Source of the DNA: Anaerosporobacter faecicola
GTDB lineage: Bacteria; Bacillota; Clostridia; Lachnospirales; Lachnospiraceae
Reading direction: 5' to 3'
NCBI RefSeq assembly: GCF_012070565.1
Contig: NZ_JAAQRO010000003.1
Coordinates: forward strand, 1-64,000
Length of the DNA: 64,000 nucleotides
Shown here: one piece after another, positions 32,777-41,475 of the stretch
Numbering within the stretch: the first letter of the stretch is position 1
Layout of the letters: the number at the start of each line of letters is the position of its first letter
Program-made: the position numbers and the translations under genes
The notes under the pieces: model-generated
Database searches by the model: none
Told to the model about the DNA's origin: nothing
Seen by the model: the letters and a program-made list of their open reading frames with translations, nothing else

Positions 32777-33769
32777 ATGAGTATAAATATTGGAAGTAAC
32801 AAGGTAAAAGCAATAAGCGCAGGGAGTAATAAAATAAAAGCCGTCTATGTTGGGAGCACTAAAGTATGGAGTGCGATTAGGGGAATAATTGCAATAGCAA
32901 CTTCTGGTGTTTCAAGCGATTACGTTGACGAGGTATATGTATCTACTGATTTAGCAACTCCAGTATCCATAAAACTTAGTAACATAAGGAATGCTTGGCG
33001 GTCAAGTAGAGTTGCATGTAGTAAATCAAGGTTTGTATTAATAATCCCAAACAGTGATTCGGACTATGCAGGAATACACTATTCATATGATGGTGTTACA
33101 TGGACACCTATACTTAGCAGCATGGTGGCTACTGGTAATGATTATCCTTTCGATATAAAATACTTTGAGGAGATCGACAAGTTTGTTGCTTTTTATTATC
33201 AATATCTTTATCTATCTTCTGATGGTATAAATTGGACTGGTATAAGTGTAACTGGTAGTTCAACAGTAACAGATGTTGTCTATGGAGAGGGATATATTCT
33301 TATAATACCGTACAATGGATATCAAATTCTATACAATGTATCCGATGGGACAACTTCATCTATAAGTGCAGAAGCAGGAAGAGTTGGAATGGTTGTGGGT
33401 GCATATGGCAAAGGGAAATTTGTAGCATATGAGTACGGAAAAGGGTTTAGTACATTAGACTTATCAACTAAAAAGTGGACTTTAGTATCAAATATTTTAA
33501 CAACCGCATCCACTACAGCTATTAGCATGATATTTGCAAATGGTATGTTTTTAGTAGGTACATTATTTAGTGGTAATTTCTATTCTTATGATGGTATCAC
33601 ATGGAATGCATATACGCCACCAAAGAGAATATTTAAAATTTCACACGATGGCGATAAATTCTTGGGTACTTCTGACAATGCATTTGGATACTCTTATGAT
33701 GGAATAAATTGGACATATGTAACCGTTGATGATACACAAGTGATAGCAGGTGGAATAGCAGGAAATTAA
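32777..33769 (+). CDS. Putative receptor-binding tail protein with propeller-like repeats
   Basis: The N-terminus has three short repeats (IGSNKVKAI, AGSNKIKAV, VGSTKVWSA) probably forming an attachment stem. Four YSYDG(V/I)xW-type motifs (HYSYDGVTWT, LSSDGINWT, YSYDGITWN, YSYDGINWT) recur at near-regular spacing. They resemble Asp-box motifs of beta-propellers. The fold is inferred. Position at the end of the tail cluster suggests host recognition. Confidence 0.6.
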   Translation: MSINIGSNKVKAISAGSNKIKAVYVGSTKVWSAIRGIIAIATSGVSSDYVDEVYVSTDLATPVSIKLSNIRNAWRSSRVACSKSRFVLIIPNSDSDYAGIHYSYDGVTWTPILSSMVATGNDYPFDIKYFEEIDKFVAFYYQYLYLSSDGINWTGISVTGSSTVTDVVYGEGYILIIPYNGYQILYNVSDGTTSSISAEAGRVGMVVGAYGKGKFVAYEYGKGFSTLDLSTKKWTLVSNILTTASTTAISMIFANGMFLVGTLFSGNFYSYDGITWNAYTPPKRIFKISHDGDKFLGTSDNAFGYSYDGINWTYVTVDDTQVIAGGIAGN

Positions 33770-33780
33770 GGAGGAAGGAA

Positions 33781-34128
33781 ATGTTTATATTAGTAGATAA
33801 TAATAATAATGTGTGTAGATTTACTGGTAGTTCAATCGAATACGGAGTTTTTGATGAATCATTCAACAAGTGGAAGGTAACAAATGATAATTACAACTTT
33901 TATGTTATTGGAGAGAACTACACCAAATTTGAAGTTGAAAGTATTCCAGAAGATTGTAAAGAAATGAAATACTGTTATACAGAAGAAAAAGGATTTTATC
34001 TAAACGAAAAATATACAGAGCCGATCAATGCAGAAGATGAAATTAAAAGACTAATACTAGAAAACATTGAACTAAAAGCACAATTAGACAAGGTACAAGA
34101 GGTACTTGATTATCTAGTAATGCAATAG
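33781..34128 (+). CDS. Phage tail-fibre-associated protein, unknown
   Basis: The 115-aa product begins MFILVDNNNNVCRFTGSSIE. An N-terminal beta region is followed by a C-terminal coiled coil (EDEIKRLILENIELKAQLDK). Small proteins at this place often serve as fibre chaperones or structural parts. AAGGAGGAAGG lies upstream. Confidence 0.55.
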   Translation: MFILVDNNNNVCRFTGSSIEYGVFDESFNKWKVTNDNYNFYVIGENYTKFEVESIPEDCKEMKYCYTEEKGFYLNEKYTEPINAEDEIKRLILENIELKAQLDKVQEVLDYLVMQ

Positions 34129-34144
34129 GAAGGAGATGTGCAAC

Positions 34145-34297
34145 ATGCCAGAATGGTTAGCAGGAAGAATTGAACTAGGAAAGCTTGCTTACAATGAAGT
34201 AGTAGCTAAGTATCCAGAGTTTAAGAAGGTTATAGATACACAACTAAGTGATGATAATTATATTGTCAATGTAGATGGTACAGTAACAAAAAATTAG
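34145..34297 (+). CDS. XkdX-like small tail protein (50 aa)
   Basis: AAGGAGATGTGCAAC precedes ATG 34145. The product begins MPEWLAGRIELGKLAYNEVV, and a helix-then-strand layout (KYPEFKKVIDTQL, NVDGTVTKN) resembles XkdX-type proteins found just before phage lysis genes. The stop codon lies in the following hairpin. Confidence 0.6.
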   Translation: MPEWLAGRIELGKLAYNEVVAKYPEFKKVIDTQLSDDNYIVNVDGTVTKN

Positions 34298-34315
34298 GAG
34301 CCGTTGAGGCTCCTA
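34295..34315 (+). terminator. Hairpin after the tail genes
   Basis: TAGGAGCC and GGCTCCTA form a perfect 8-bp stem with a 5-nt loop. There is no T-run on the plus strand, so on that strand it may slow or protect transcripts. On the minus strand it is followed by a T-run. Confidence 0.5.
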
Positions 34316-34509
34316 TGAAAAAGGGGGAGGTTTATGAAATATAATCTATATAAAAAAGGTTATTAGCTTCTTTCGATGAATTAATAATAACAATAAAATG
34401 TGTAGGAACTATGGAACGTTGATGAATATTATGTGAACGTTCTGCAAACAATTTGAGCCGAATGGCAATTTTTATTGTGATACCGCAGCGAGGAAAGGAA
34501 AGAAAAACT
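34316..34509 (+). other. Structured, gene-free stretch before the holin
   Basis: No gene was seen. GAACGTT (34414-34420) pairs with AACGTTC (34436-34442), and GCC/GGC and AT-rich arms lie near 34455-34475. GAGGAAAGGAAAG before the holin is its ribosome-binding site. This could be a regulatory leader that delays lysis. Confidence 0.4.
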
Positions 34510-35007
34510 ATGAATAGAACAGGAGTTTATGCAGTACAAGGAGCAATTTCAACGGTAATAGCTGCAATCAGTGCAAAGTTAGGAATATTATTCTATGTGC
34601 TAAGTATTTTTGCATTTGTTATGGTAATAGATTTTATATCAGGAATGGCAGCATCGAAGAAAGAGTCAATTGAAAATCCAGAAGATTTGACAAAAGGCTG
34701 GAGTAGTAAAAGGGGGATGTTAGGTATCTTCAAGAAGTTTGCCTACATACTTGTCGTGTTAGTGGCAATTGTTATCGATTATATTATTTTTAAGATAGCA
34801 GCTACACTTAACATAAACATGCCTACAACAACGTTCTTTGGGTTATTAGTAACAGTTTGGTTTATTCTCAATGAATTATTATCGATTATAGAAAATGCAG
34901 GACGTATGGGGGCAGAAGGAATACCAGACTTCCTTATTGATGCAATTGTAGTATTAAAGGGAAAAGTCGAGAAGAAAGGGGCTGAAGAGAATGAAAATAA
35001 GCAATAG
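34510..35007 (+). CDS. Phage holin (TcdE/toxin-secretion family)
   Basis: ATG 34510 is preferred over the longer frame from 34453. The 165-aa protein has hydrophobic segments near residues 10-45 (VQGAISTVIAAISAKLGILF, VLSIFAFVMVIDFISGM) and 75-130, with a charged tail (KVEKKGAEENENKQ). This is the holin-4 pattern. It pierces the membrane to free the lysozyme encoded next, which its end overlaps. Confidence 0.88.
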   Translation: MNRTGVYAVQGAISTVIAAISAKLGILFYVLSIFAFVMVIDFISGMAASKKESIENPEDLTKGWSSKRGMLGIFKKFAYILVVLVAIVIDYIIFKIAATLNINMPTTTFFGLLVTVWFILNELLSIIENAGRMGAEGIPDFLIDAIVVLKGKVEKKGAEENENKQ

Positions 35008-35650
35008 AGGATTAGATTTAATTAAACAATTCGAAGGCTGTAGATTGAAGGCATACAGATGCCCTGCAGGTGTTCTTACTATAGGTTATGGCCATACTCG
35101 AGGAGTATATGAAGGGCAAACAATTACTAATGTTCAAGCAACTACATATCTTAAGAATGACGTTATAAAATTTGAAAGGGCAGTAAATGACCTGGTAAAA
35201 GTAAGAATAACTCAAAATATGTTTGATTCTCTAGTAAGCTTTGTATATAACTTAGGACCAGGAGCATTGAAGAATAGCACCTTATTAAAATTGTTAAATT
35301 GTGAAGATTATGTAAAATCATCTTTAGAATTTGCAAAATGGAATAAAGCTGGTGGTAAGGTACTATCAGGGCTGGTTAAGAGAAGATCACTAGAAAAGAA
35401 GTTATTTATCGAAGACATGTATTTAGTTCCAGATAAGAAAGTTAACAAGAAATCTTGCAAATTGGAAATTATGTGGTTACAGACGAAACTTAATGAAGTA
35501 AGCAATGCGAATCTAGTGGTTGATGGAATCTACGGAGAAATGACAAGGCAAGCTGTGTTAGATTATTGGACGAGTCTAGGGTGGAATAAAGAAAGTAAAT
35601 CTGACGGTTGGACAGTAGGAGAAAAGACAATCAATAAGTTGTGTGTATAA
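34991..35650 (+). CDS. Phage lysozyme (GH24) with peptidoglycan-binding tail
   Basis: The 219-aa protein begins MKISNRGLDLIKQFEGCRLK. The catalytic triad of the Glu-8aa-Cys/Asp-5aa-Thr type is present as Glu15, Cys24 and Thr30, followed by GYGHT. The C-terminal 70 residues (SCKLEIMWLQTKLNEVSNAN, LVVDGIYGEMTRQAVLDYW) form a peptidoglycan-binding domain. It cleaves cell-wall glycan at lysis. Confidence 0.92.
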   Translation: MKISNRGLDLIKQFEGCRLKAYRCPAGVLTIGYGHTRGVYEGQTITNVQATTYLKNDVIKFERAVNDLVKVRITQNMFDSLVSFVYNLGPGALKNSTLLKLLNCEDYVKSSLEFAKWNKAGGKVLSGLVKRRSLEKKLFIEDMYLVPDKKVNKKSCKLEIMWLQTKLNEVSNANLVVDGIYGEMTRQAVLDYWTSLGWNKESKSDGWTVGEKTINKLCV

Positions 35651-35817
35651 ATAAAAGAAGAAGTATGCAATACTAAGAATAATACTAAGCAATTGTCACC
35701 GATTTGTCACCCAAATTAAGAAAATGATAAAAACTAATAAATTATTTTATGTAATAATAAATACAGAACAATCTGTGTTAAGCATGATATATTAAGGGGT
35801 TTAAAAAGAAAAAAGAA
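35651..35817 (+). other. Prophage right flank
   Basis: No gene was seen. The AT-rich stretch contains a TTGTCACC repeat near 35694-35711. It is the likely place of the right attachment site, which cannot be defined without the left copy. AAGGGG at 35795-35800 may serve the peptide gene that follows. Confidence 0.35.
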
Positions 35818-35931
35818 ATGAAAAAAATCGTTAAATTAAATAATATTAGATTTGGTAACAACCCAATGGTTGGTATGACAGTTGCTGTTGCTGTTTCTGT
35901 TGAAGAAGCTGCTAAGGCTGGTAAGTTCTAA
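35818..35931 (+). CDS. Small peptide gene (37 aa), unknown
   Basis: The product begins MKKIVKLNNIRFGNNPMVGM, then has a Val/Ala-rich segment (TVAVAVSVEEAAKAGKF). The second half uses GTT/GCT/GGT/AAG codons heavily, unlike its AT-rich neighbours and like highly expressed genes. AAGGGG lies 17 nt upstream and a strong terminator follows at 35994. It might be a precursor peptide exported by the ABC proteins at 37712-41423, or a fragment of a host gene. No family was recognised. Confidence 0.5.
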   Translation: MKKIVKLNNIRFGNNPMVGMTVAVAVSVEEAAKAGKF

Positions 35932-35993
35932 TTCACGATATAAAATCGAGAAGTGTAATAGATTGTCATAATTAAATAATGATTATATACGAA

Positions 35994-36035
35994 AAACACG
36001 TTATATTGTTGAAAGACTGTATAACGTGTTTTTTT
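35994..36035 (+). terminator. Terminator after the 37-aa peptide gene
   Basis: AACACGTTATA pairs with TATAACGTGTT around a TTGTTGAAAGACTG loop region, and a T7 run follows. A near-identical copy lies at 37412-37452. Confidence 0.85.
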
Positions 36036-36391
36036 GTATAATATAAAACTTTAGGAAAAGGAGAAAATAGTAATAAAATAGCATATTATACAAAGCTATA
36101 AAGTGATATGATAAAAATGTGAGAGTAAAAGTAATGGGACAACCAGTATATAGCAAATGTAGTGTTAACCAACACCGGAGATAATGTGTTGAGGAAGAGA
36201 GTGTAAAGGGGTACTGGTCTGGGAGAAAACATATTGCTACTATTTAAGGTAGCGTGAAGTCGATACAAAGAGGAGTAGTTTTACCAGATACAAAAGAATC
36301 GGAAATTGGGGAATGACCTCGAATCTTATATTGCGTATTCCTATGGTATAATTAATTTTGAAATCTTGGATCGCAGGGAAGGAGGTAAACG
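36036..36391 (+). other. Gap with possible structured RNA and promoter of the LRR gene
   Basis: ACCAGTA (36142-36148) can pair with TACTGGT (36212-36218), enclosing CAACAC (36170-36175) with GTGTTG (36186-36191). GTGTTAACC just before offers a second pairing. TATAAT near 36350 is a likely -10 box. GGAAGGAGG at 36378-36386 serves the next gene. No known RNA family was recognised. Confidence 0.4.
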
Positions 36392-37381
36392 ATGTTAAAT
36401 AAATATCGTAAATTAATGAAATCAATAGCTTTGTTTTGTATCCTTTCTTTAGTGATAGTATTGGTTACGAGTCACGAAATCAACGCAACTTCAAAACCTA
36501 CCAAGGGTGTTGATATGAACGGCAATACATGGACATATAACAAGAAGACAAAAACATTAACATTTATGGGAACTAAGGATTTGGAAGAAAATCGAATGGA
36601 CGGACATAGTTCGGAAACAGATTGGTTCTGCTGGGGTGAGGAAGTAGAGCATGTAGTAATAAAAGAGGGGATAACGGGTTTGCGTGGTGGAAATTTTGAT
36701 TCCTTTACTGAACTGAAAACAGTTGTATTACCAGATACAGTTACATACATTGGGGATATGACCTTTTTTTCTTGTATAAATTTGAAAAAAATAACAATGT
36801 CAAAAAGTATTGAAATAATAGGCGATTTTACATTTGATGGTTGTGAAACATTAAAAGAAATAAAACTATCAAGTAAAGTAAAAGAGATCAGAATGGGAGC
36901 GTTTAGTAATTGTAGTAGTATTGTAGAAATTAATATACCGAATAGTGTAAAAAAAATTGGTGGTTCAGCCTTCAGTAACTGTACGGAATTAAAGACTATT
37001 AAGTTATCAAAAAATATTAAAAAAATAGAGGAATATCTATTCTATGGATGTAAGAATTTATCGAAGGTCACTATCCCTAATTCCGTGACAACAATCTATG
37101 CAGGAGCATTTCAAGAATCGGGAATCAAGCAGATTACAATACCTAAAAATGTAAAATATATAAAAAAAGGTGAATATGGAGAGGGATTATTCGAAGGGTG
37201 CAAGAACCTAAATAAAATCATAGTTAAAAGCAAAAAGATAAAAAGTTGCTTCAAAGGGGCGTTCAAAGGCATCAATAAGAAAGTTATTATTCAGGTTCCA
37301 GAAAGTAAATTGAAATCATATAAATCAATGTTTCAGAAGAATGGTTTAAGCAAAAAAGTAAAGATAAAAGCAATTACCTAA
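36392..37381 (+). CDS. Secreted BspA-type leucine-rich-repeat protein
   Basis: The 329-aa product has a signal peptide (residues about 10-32; IALFCILSLVIVLVTS). At least six BspA/LRR_5 repeats follow, of the form (A/T)FxxCxxLKxIxLxxxVxxI (for example AFSNCSSIVEINIPNSVKKI). These proteins lie on the cell surface or outside and bind host or bacterial ligands. It has no sortase motif. Its own terminator at 37412 copies the one after the 37-aa peptide gene. Confidence 0.85.
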   Translation: MLNKYRKLMKSIALFCILSLVIVLVTSHEINATSKPTKGVDMNGNTWTYNKKTKTLTFMGTKDLEENRMDGHSSETDWFCWGEEVEHVVIKEGITGLRGGNFDSFTELKTVVLPDTVTYIGDMTFFSCINLKKITMSKSIEIIGDFTFDGCETLKEIKLSSKVKEIRMGAFSNCSSIVEINIPNSVKKIGGSAFSNCTELKTIKLSKNIKKIEEYLFYGCKNLSKVTIPNSVTTIYAGAFQESGIKQITIPKNVKYIKKGEYGEGLFEGCKNLNKIIVKSKKIKSCFKGAFKGINKKVIIQVPESKLKSYKSMFQKNGLSKKVKIKAIT

Positions 37382-37411
37382 ATTATTATAATAGAATACA
37401 GATTATAGTAG

Positions 37412-37452
37412 AAACACGTTATATTGTTGAAAGACAGTATAGCGTGTTTTTG
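37412..37452 (+). terminator. Terminator after the LRR gene, duplicate of 35994-36035
   Basis: AACACGTTATA pairs with TATAGCGTGTT, with the same TTGTTGAAAGAC loop as the copy at 35994-36035 and two base differences in the shared core. A T-run follows. Confidence 0.8.
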
Positions 37453-37572
37453 GTTATTCAGAAGAAGACATTAATTGCATGTAAAGAAAAAGAAGAAATA
37501 GTAAATAATAAGGTATGAAGTCCCGGTATTTATGTCATAAGTAGCTACCCCTTATAAGAAATCCAGTATAAT

Positions 37573-37601
37573 TTGACAAGGAAAACGAAGTAATGTATAT
37601 T
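37573..37601 (+). promoter_or_regulatory. Promoter of the ABC exporter operon
   Basis: TTGACA (37573-37578), 17-bp spacer, TATATT (37596-37601). It lies 111 bp before the first ABC gene and is the only strong promoter-like match seen there. The intergenic stretch 37453-37572 holds nothing else noted. Confidence 0.65.
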
Positions 37602-37711
37602 GTACACTAGAATAAACTAGAAAATGTAATAATGTAACATAAAATGCTAATGCTAAAATAACAAAATCCAATGCAGTTAGTGAAATAATGTATTATGAGA
37701 GGGAATAAAGA

Positions 37712-39523
37712 ATGGAAAAGGATAAGAAAAAGGATAGAAAAAATTTTTCAGTACTTGATTATCTATCTGGGGTATATCGAGTATCGAAAGTACATACACT
37801 GTTAATCTTGTTTTGTTATATTTGGAGCGGTTTCTATCCTAGTATCCTTGTGATAATTACAACAAGATTACTTGATCATGGAATGGAGATTGTTAAGAGC
37901 AATCAAAACTTTGAGCAATTATTCCTGCTGCTCATTCCATATATCATAGTTATGATATTTAACTACGGAATGATGAATATAAAAAAATATGCGATAAAAT
38001 CACAGGAGATTTCCCTACATACGACCATTAATCTTCAAGTTGTAACGAAAAAAGCTTCTGTACAGTATCAGCTAATAGAAAAAACAGAAATACAAGATTT
38101 GTTTCAAAGAATAACAGAAAACCCGGCTAAGAATTTTCAAGAGGGATTTATGAATATCTTAGATCTATTCACGTATGTAATACAGGCGTTGAGTATCTTT
38201 TGCATTGTATTTCTTAAGACGCCGATTACTGCGTGTCTATTCTTTCTTATTGCAATACCAATCCTATATGTTGCTGTAAAATGCGGACAATATGATTACG
38301 ATGTATATGGAGAAACTGGGAAACATATGAGAAATATAAGGTACGAGCAGAGTATGATGACTGGTAGGGACCAAGCAGAAGAACGGGAGTTATTCTCTTA
38401 TACAGACAAGATGAATCGTATGTGGAATCTGGAATATCAGAAAGTGACCCAGTTAATCTCTCGAGCGACCATAATAATCATGGCAAAGATAAAAGTAGCC
38501 AATATACTTGCGATTCTAGTACAGGTTATATTAATTCTTCTATTATTACCAGCAATCAAAACGAATACAATTACGGTTGGTATCTTTATTAGTTTAGTAA
38601 AAGCAGAAAATGATATGGTACAGAAGATTACATGGCAATTAGCTGGTGAGATTAGAGAATTTAGAAAGAAACAAATGTTTATGAAAGATTATAATGCATT
38701 AATGCATTTGGAGGAAGATGTAAACTGTCTGACGGCTAAAGAACAAAACGTTTGTAAAAGTAGTTTACATACAATTGAATTTCAGCATGTATCGTTTCAA
38801 TACCCAGGTCAAGATAACTACGTTATTCGTGATTTGAGTTTTGAATTGAAATCAGGCTATAAGTATGCTTTGGTTGGAAGCAATGGTGGAGGGAAGACCA
38901 CAATCATAAAATTATTAGTGGGAATGTATGATGATTATGAAGGGAAAATTCTAATCAATGGGGTAGAAAGAAGAGAACTGGATTACCAAACGTTGAAATC
39001 GTATTTTTCTATATTGTTTCAAGACTTTGCGCGCTATCAAATCTCAATAAGAGAGAATGTAACATTGGGAAATAAGGATTCCAATGATAAACGCATCAAT
39101 CGAATAATTGAAGATGCGGAATTAGCACCTTTCATACATAGGCTAGAAAATGGTTATGATACACAACTAGGAAAATTAGAGGAGAATGGAGTTGACTTAT
39201 CAGGTGGGGAATGGCAGAAGATAGCCATTGCCAGATGTTTATTCAGTGATTCGCCTATTCTGATTCTTGATGAACCAACAGCCGCTTTGGATCCACTAAG
39301 TGAGGTGTCCTTTAATAACGTAATGAATAAGATACCCGAGGATAAGTTAGCTATTATCATTACCCATCGTCTATCTACCGTACAATATACAGATGAAGCA
39401 ATGGTATTGCGAAATGGACGGATCTGTGAGCAGGGAAGTCATCAGAGTCTGTTAGAACAGCAATCGGTGTATAGAGAGATGTATGAAACGCAAAGGAGTT
39501 GGTATAGTGGGCACAACAGGTAA
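37712..39523 (+). CDS. ABC transporter, fused permease-ATPase (first subunit)
   Basis: The 603-aa protein has five to six membrane helices in residues about 25-320. An ATPase domain follows with Walker A GSNGGGKTT, signature LSGGEWQKIAIARC, Walker B ILILDEPTAALD and switch ITHRLSTV. It lacks a C39 peptidase domain. With the next gene it probably forms a heterodimeric exporter. The cargo is unknown; peptides or antibiotics are the usual substrates of this type. Confidence 0.88.
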   Translation: MEKDKKKDRKNFSVLDYLSGVYRVSKVHTLLILFCYIWSGFYPSILVIITTRLLDHGMEIVKSNQNFEQLFLLLIPYIIVMIFNYGMMNIKKYAIKSQEISLHTTINLQVVTKKASVQYQLIEKTEIQDLFQRITENPAKNFQEGFMNILDLFTYVIQALSIFCIVFLKTPITACLFFLIAIPILYVAVKCGQYDYDVYGETGKHMRNIRYEQSMMTGRDQAEERELFSYTDKMNRMWNLEYQKVTQLISRATIIIMAKIKVANILAILVQVILILLLLPAIKTNTITVGIFISLVKAENDMVQKITWQLAGEIREFRKKQMFMKDYNALMHLEEDVNCLTAKEQNVCKSSLHTIEFQHVSFQYPGQDNYVIRDLSFELKSGYKYALVGSNGGGKTTIIKLLVGMYDDYEGKILINGVERRELDYQTLKSYFSILFQDFARYQISIRENVTLGNKDSNDKRINRIIEDAELAPFIHRLENGYDTQLGKLEENGVDLSGGEWQKIAIARCLFSDSPILILDEPTAALDPLSEVSFNNVMNKIPEDKLAIIITHRLSTVQYTDEAMVLRNGRICEQGSHQSLLEQQSVYREMYETQRSWYSGHNR

Positions 39524-41423
39524 GAAAAAAAGAAAATATAAGTCAATCGTTTATTTACTGAAAAGGTTACTACCATATATGTATCAATCTTCTAAAGTAA
39601 TGTTTCTTGTTAATTATGTAGCTGCATTTATGGATGGAGTTTTGGGAGCACTCGTCATAGTATATCTACAAAAGTTATTTACGGTTGTGCTACGTCTATA
39701 CTCCCATGAAACAAATTATAGCTTGATGCTACAATACGTATTCATTTTTTTACTAATTAAGGTTGGTAATGAAATCTTTAATGGCGTATATAATACCTTA
39801 GGTGAGATACTAGCGACAAAAGCGGAACAATATCTAGGAGATAAGATTAATAAGAAATGTAGCAAGCTGGAATTAATTCAATTTCAAGAAAGTACAGTCC
39901 TTGATCAAATAACAAAATCATACGAAGGTGCTGCAATCGGAAGAAATTTTACGAATACATTTCTTACCATGCTATTTTTGTATGTACCGTATTATGTTAT
40001 ATTGGGAATCTATATGTTTCGTCTGAAACCAATATTATTACTAATCTTTGTATTCCTATTCCTACCTGAAATCGCTTCCCAGATTATAAAATCAAAAATC
40101 TACTGTGATATGGAAGATGAGATTGCGCCATACAAAAGACGTTGTACAACCTATTCTTCTTATATTACGGGGAAAGATTCATTTATAGAAACAAGAGTAT
40201 CAGGAGCTTTTCCATTCTTTCGAAAGAAATTAGAAGAAAGTATGAAGTGTTTTAATACGGTTTCTTTGCATAGTTTTAAGAAAGCCTATAGGATCAATGC
40301 ACTGATGCAATCCCTTACCTTGTTTGGATATATTGCAGTTATCATACTATTATTCGATCAATTAGCGAAAGGAAACATTGATATTAGTATGTTTGGTGGT
40401 ATCTTCTGTTCGATCGATAGTATATATGAAGCAACAGAAGATATGATCAATGAAACAATCAACTATTCTATGGAATTGCGTGGGAAAATTGAGAACTTTT
40501 TGCGATTCTTAGATTTACCAGAGAAGAAGAAGGCAAGTGTGGTTTTACAAAAACATGGAGATATCGAGATTAAGAATGTTTCCTTTCAATATCCGAATAC
40601 CAATCAATACGCAATAAAAGATTTAACTTGTACGATATATGCTGGTGAAACAGTTGCAATCGTAGGAGAGAATGGTTCTGGTAAAAGTACCTTAGCGAAA
40701 TTACTGATTGGTCTATATAGCCCCAAGAATGGAACGATAAATCATAACGGTATCAATATAGAAGAGTGTACGAAAGAATCTCTATACAACAATACATCTG
40801 CTGTATTCCAGAATTTCGGTAAGTATAAACTTTCATTGAAAGATAATATCTTACTCAGCGATTATCAGCAAGAGTTTGAAAAGAAGGAAGAAGGAATTAC
40901 GGAAGAAGATACGGAAGAGCATAATAGAGAAATGAAGGAAAAACTTAAGGAAGAAAATAAAGAAGAAAATATGGAATGGAAGAATAAAAAAAATACGGAA
41001 GAAAATATAGAAAAGTTGTTAGCAAAAGTGGATCTGAAAATGAATACAAAATCATTCCCGGATGGAATCAACACGGTCTTATCCAAAGAATTCGGTGGTG
41101 TTGATCTGTCAGGAGGACAGTGGCAAAGAATCGCAATCGCGCGTGGAATGAATCGACATCATGAATTGATCTTACTTGATGAACCAACATCTGCAATTGA
41201 TGCAATAGAAGAAAAACATATATACAATTATTTTATGAAATTATGTAAGGGAAAAACAGCGATACTGATCACGCATCGCTTAGCTTCTGTTAAAATGGTT
41301 GACAGGATACTTGTAATGAGCCAGGGAAAAATTATTGGAGTTGGAAACCATGAGGAGTTATTAGATTCATGTGCGGAATACCGGAATATGTGGAATGCAC
41401 AGGCAGGGCAGTATAACGGATAA
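39507..41423 (+). CDS. ABC transporter, fused permease-ATPase (second subunit)
   Basis: GTG 39507 is favoured because AAAGGAG lies 8 nt upstream; the frame is open from ATG 39483. The membrane region is followed by Walker A GENGSGKST, signature LSGGQWQRIAIARG, Walker B LILLDEPTSAID and switch ITHRLASV. Between Q-loop and signature lies a highly charged insertion of about 50 residues rich in Glu and Lys (40870-41030), unusual for the family. It overlaps the first ABC gene. Confidence 0.85.
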   Translation: MGTTGKKKRKYKSIVYLLKRLLPYMYQSSKVMFLVNYVAAFMDGVLGALVIVYLQKLFTVVLRLYSHETNYSLMLQYVFIFLLIKVGNEIFNGVYNTLGEILATKAEQYLGDKINKKCSKLELIQFQESTVLDQITKSYEGAAIGRNFTNTFLTMLFLYVPYYVILGIYMFRLKPILLLIFVFLFLPEIASQIIKSKIYCDMEDEIAPYKRRCTTYSSYITGKDSFIETRVSGAFPFFRKKLEESMKCFNTVSLHSFKKAYRINALMQSLTLFGYIAVIILLFDQLAKGNIDISMFGGIFCSIDSIYEATEDMINETINYSMELRGKIENFLRFLDLPEKKKASVVLQKHGDIEIKNVSFQYPNTNQYAIKDLTCTIYAGETVAIVGENGSGKSTLAKLLIGLYSPKNGTINHNGINIEECTKESLYNNTSAVFQNFGKYKLSLKDNILLSDYQQEFEKKEEGITEEDTEEHNREMKEKLKEENKEENMEWKNKKNTEENIEKLLAKVDLKMNTKSFPDGINTVLSKEFGGVDLSGGQWQRIAIARGMNRHHELILLDEPTSAIDAIEEKHIYNYFMKLCKGKTAILITHRLASVKMVDRILVMSQGKIIGVGNHEELLDSCAEYRNMWNAQAGQYNG

Positions 41424-41440
41424 TTATGTAATAAGTCGCA

Positions 41441-41469
41441 TTGACATGTATAGATGCTTGAATTATGAT
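41441..41469 (+). promoter_or_regulatory. Promoter of a short transcript, related to 46395-46423
   Basis: TTGACA (41441-41446), 17-bp spacer, TATGAT (41464-41469). It is preceded by CGCA, as is the promoter at 46395. No gene follows before the terminator at 41554-41590. Confidence 0.65.
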
Positions 41470-41475
41470 GCGAAC

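Larger units (their letters stand above)
39..35650 (+). mobile_element. Prophage with lambda-type head and contractile P2/Mu-type tail
   Basis: A continuous block runs from a minus-strand repressor through replication, partition, packaging, head, tail, holin and lysozyme genes. Gene order and overlaps are typical of a tailed phage with a contractile tail. The lysis genes close the block at 35650, and gene style changes afterwards. No integrase, tRNA or clear attachment repeat was found in the window. The left end may lie outside it, so the true limits are uncertain. Confidence 0.9.
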
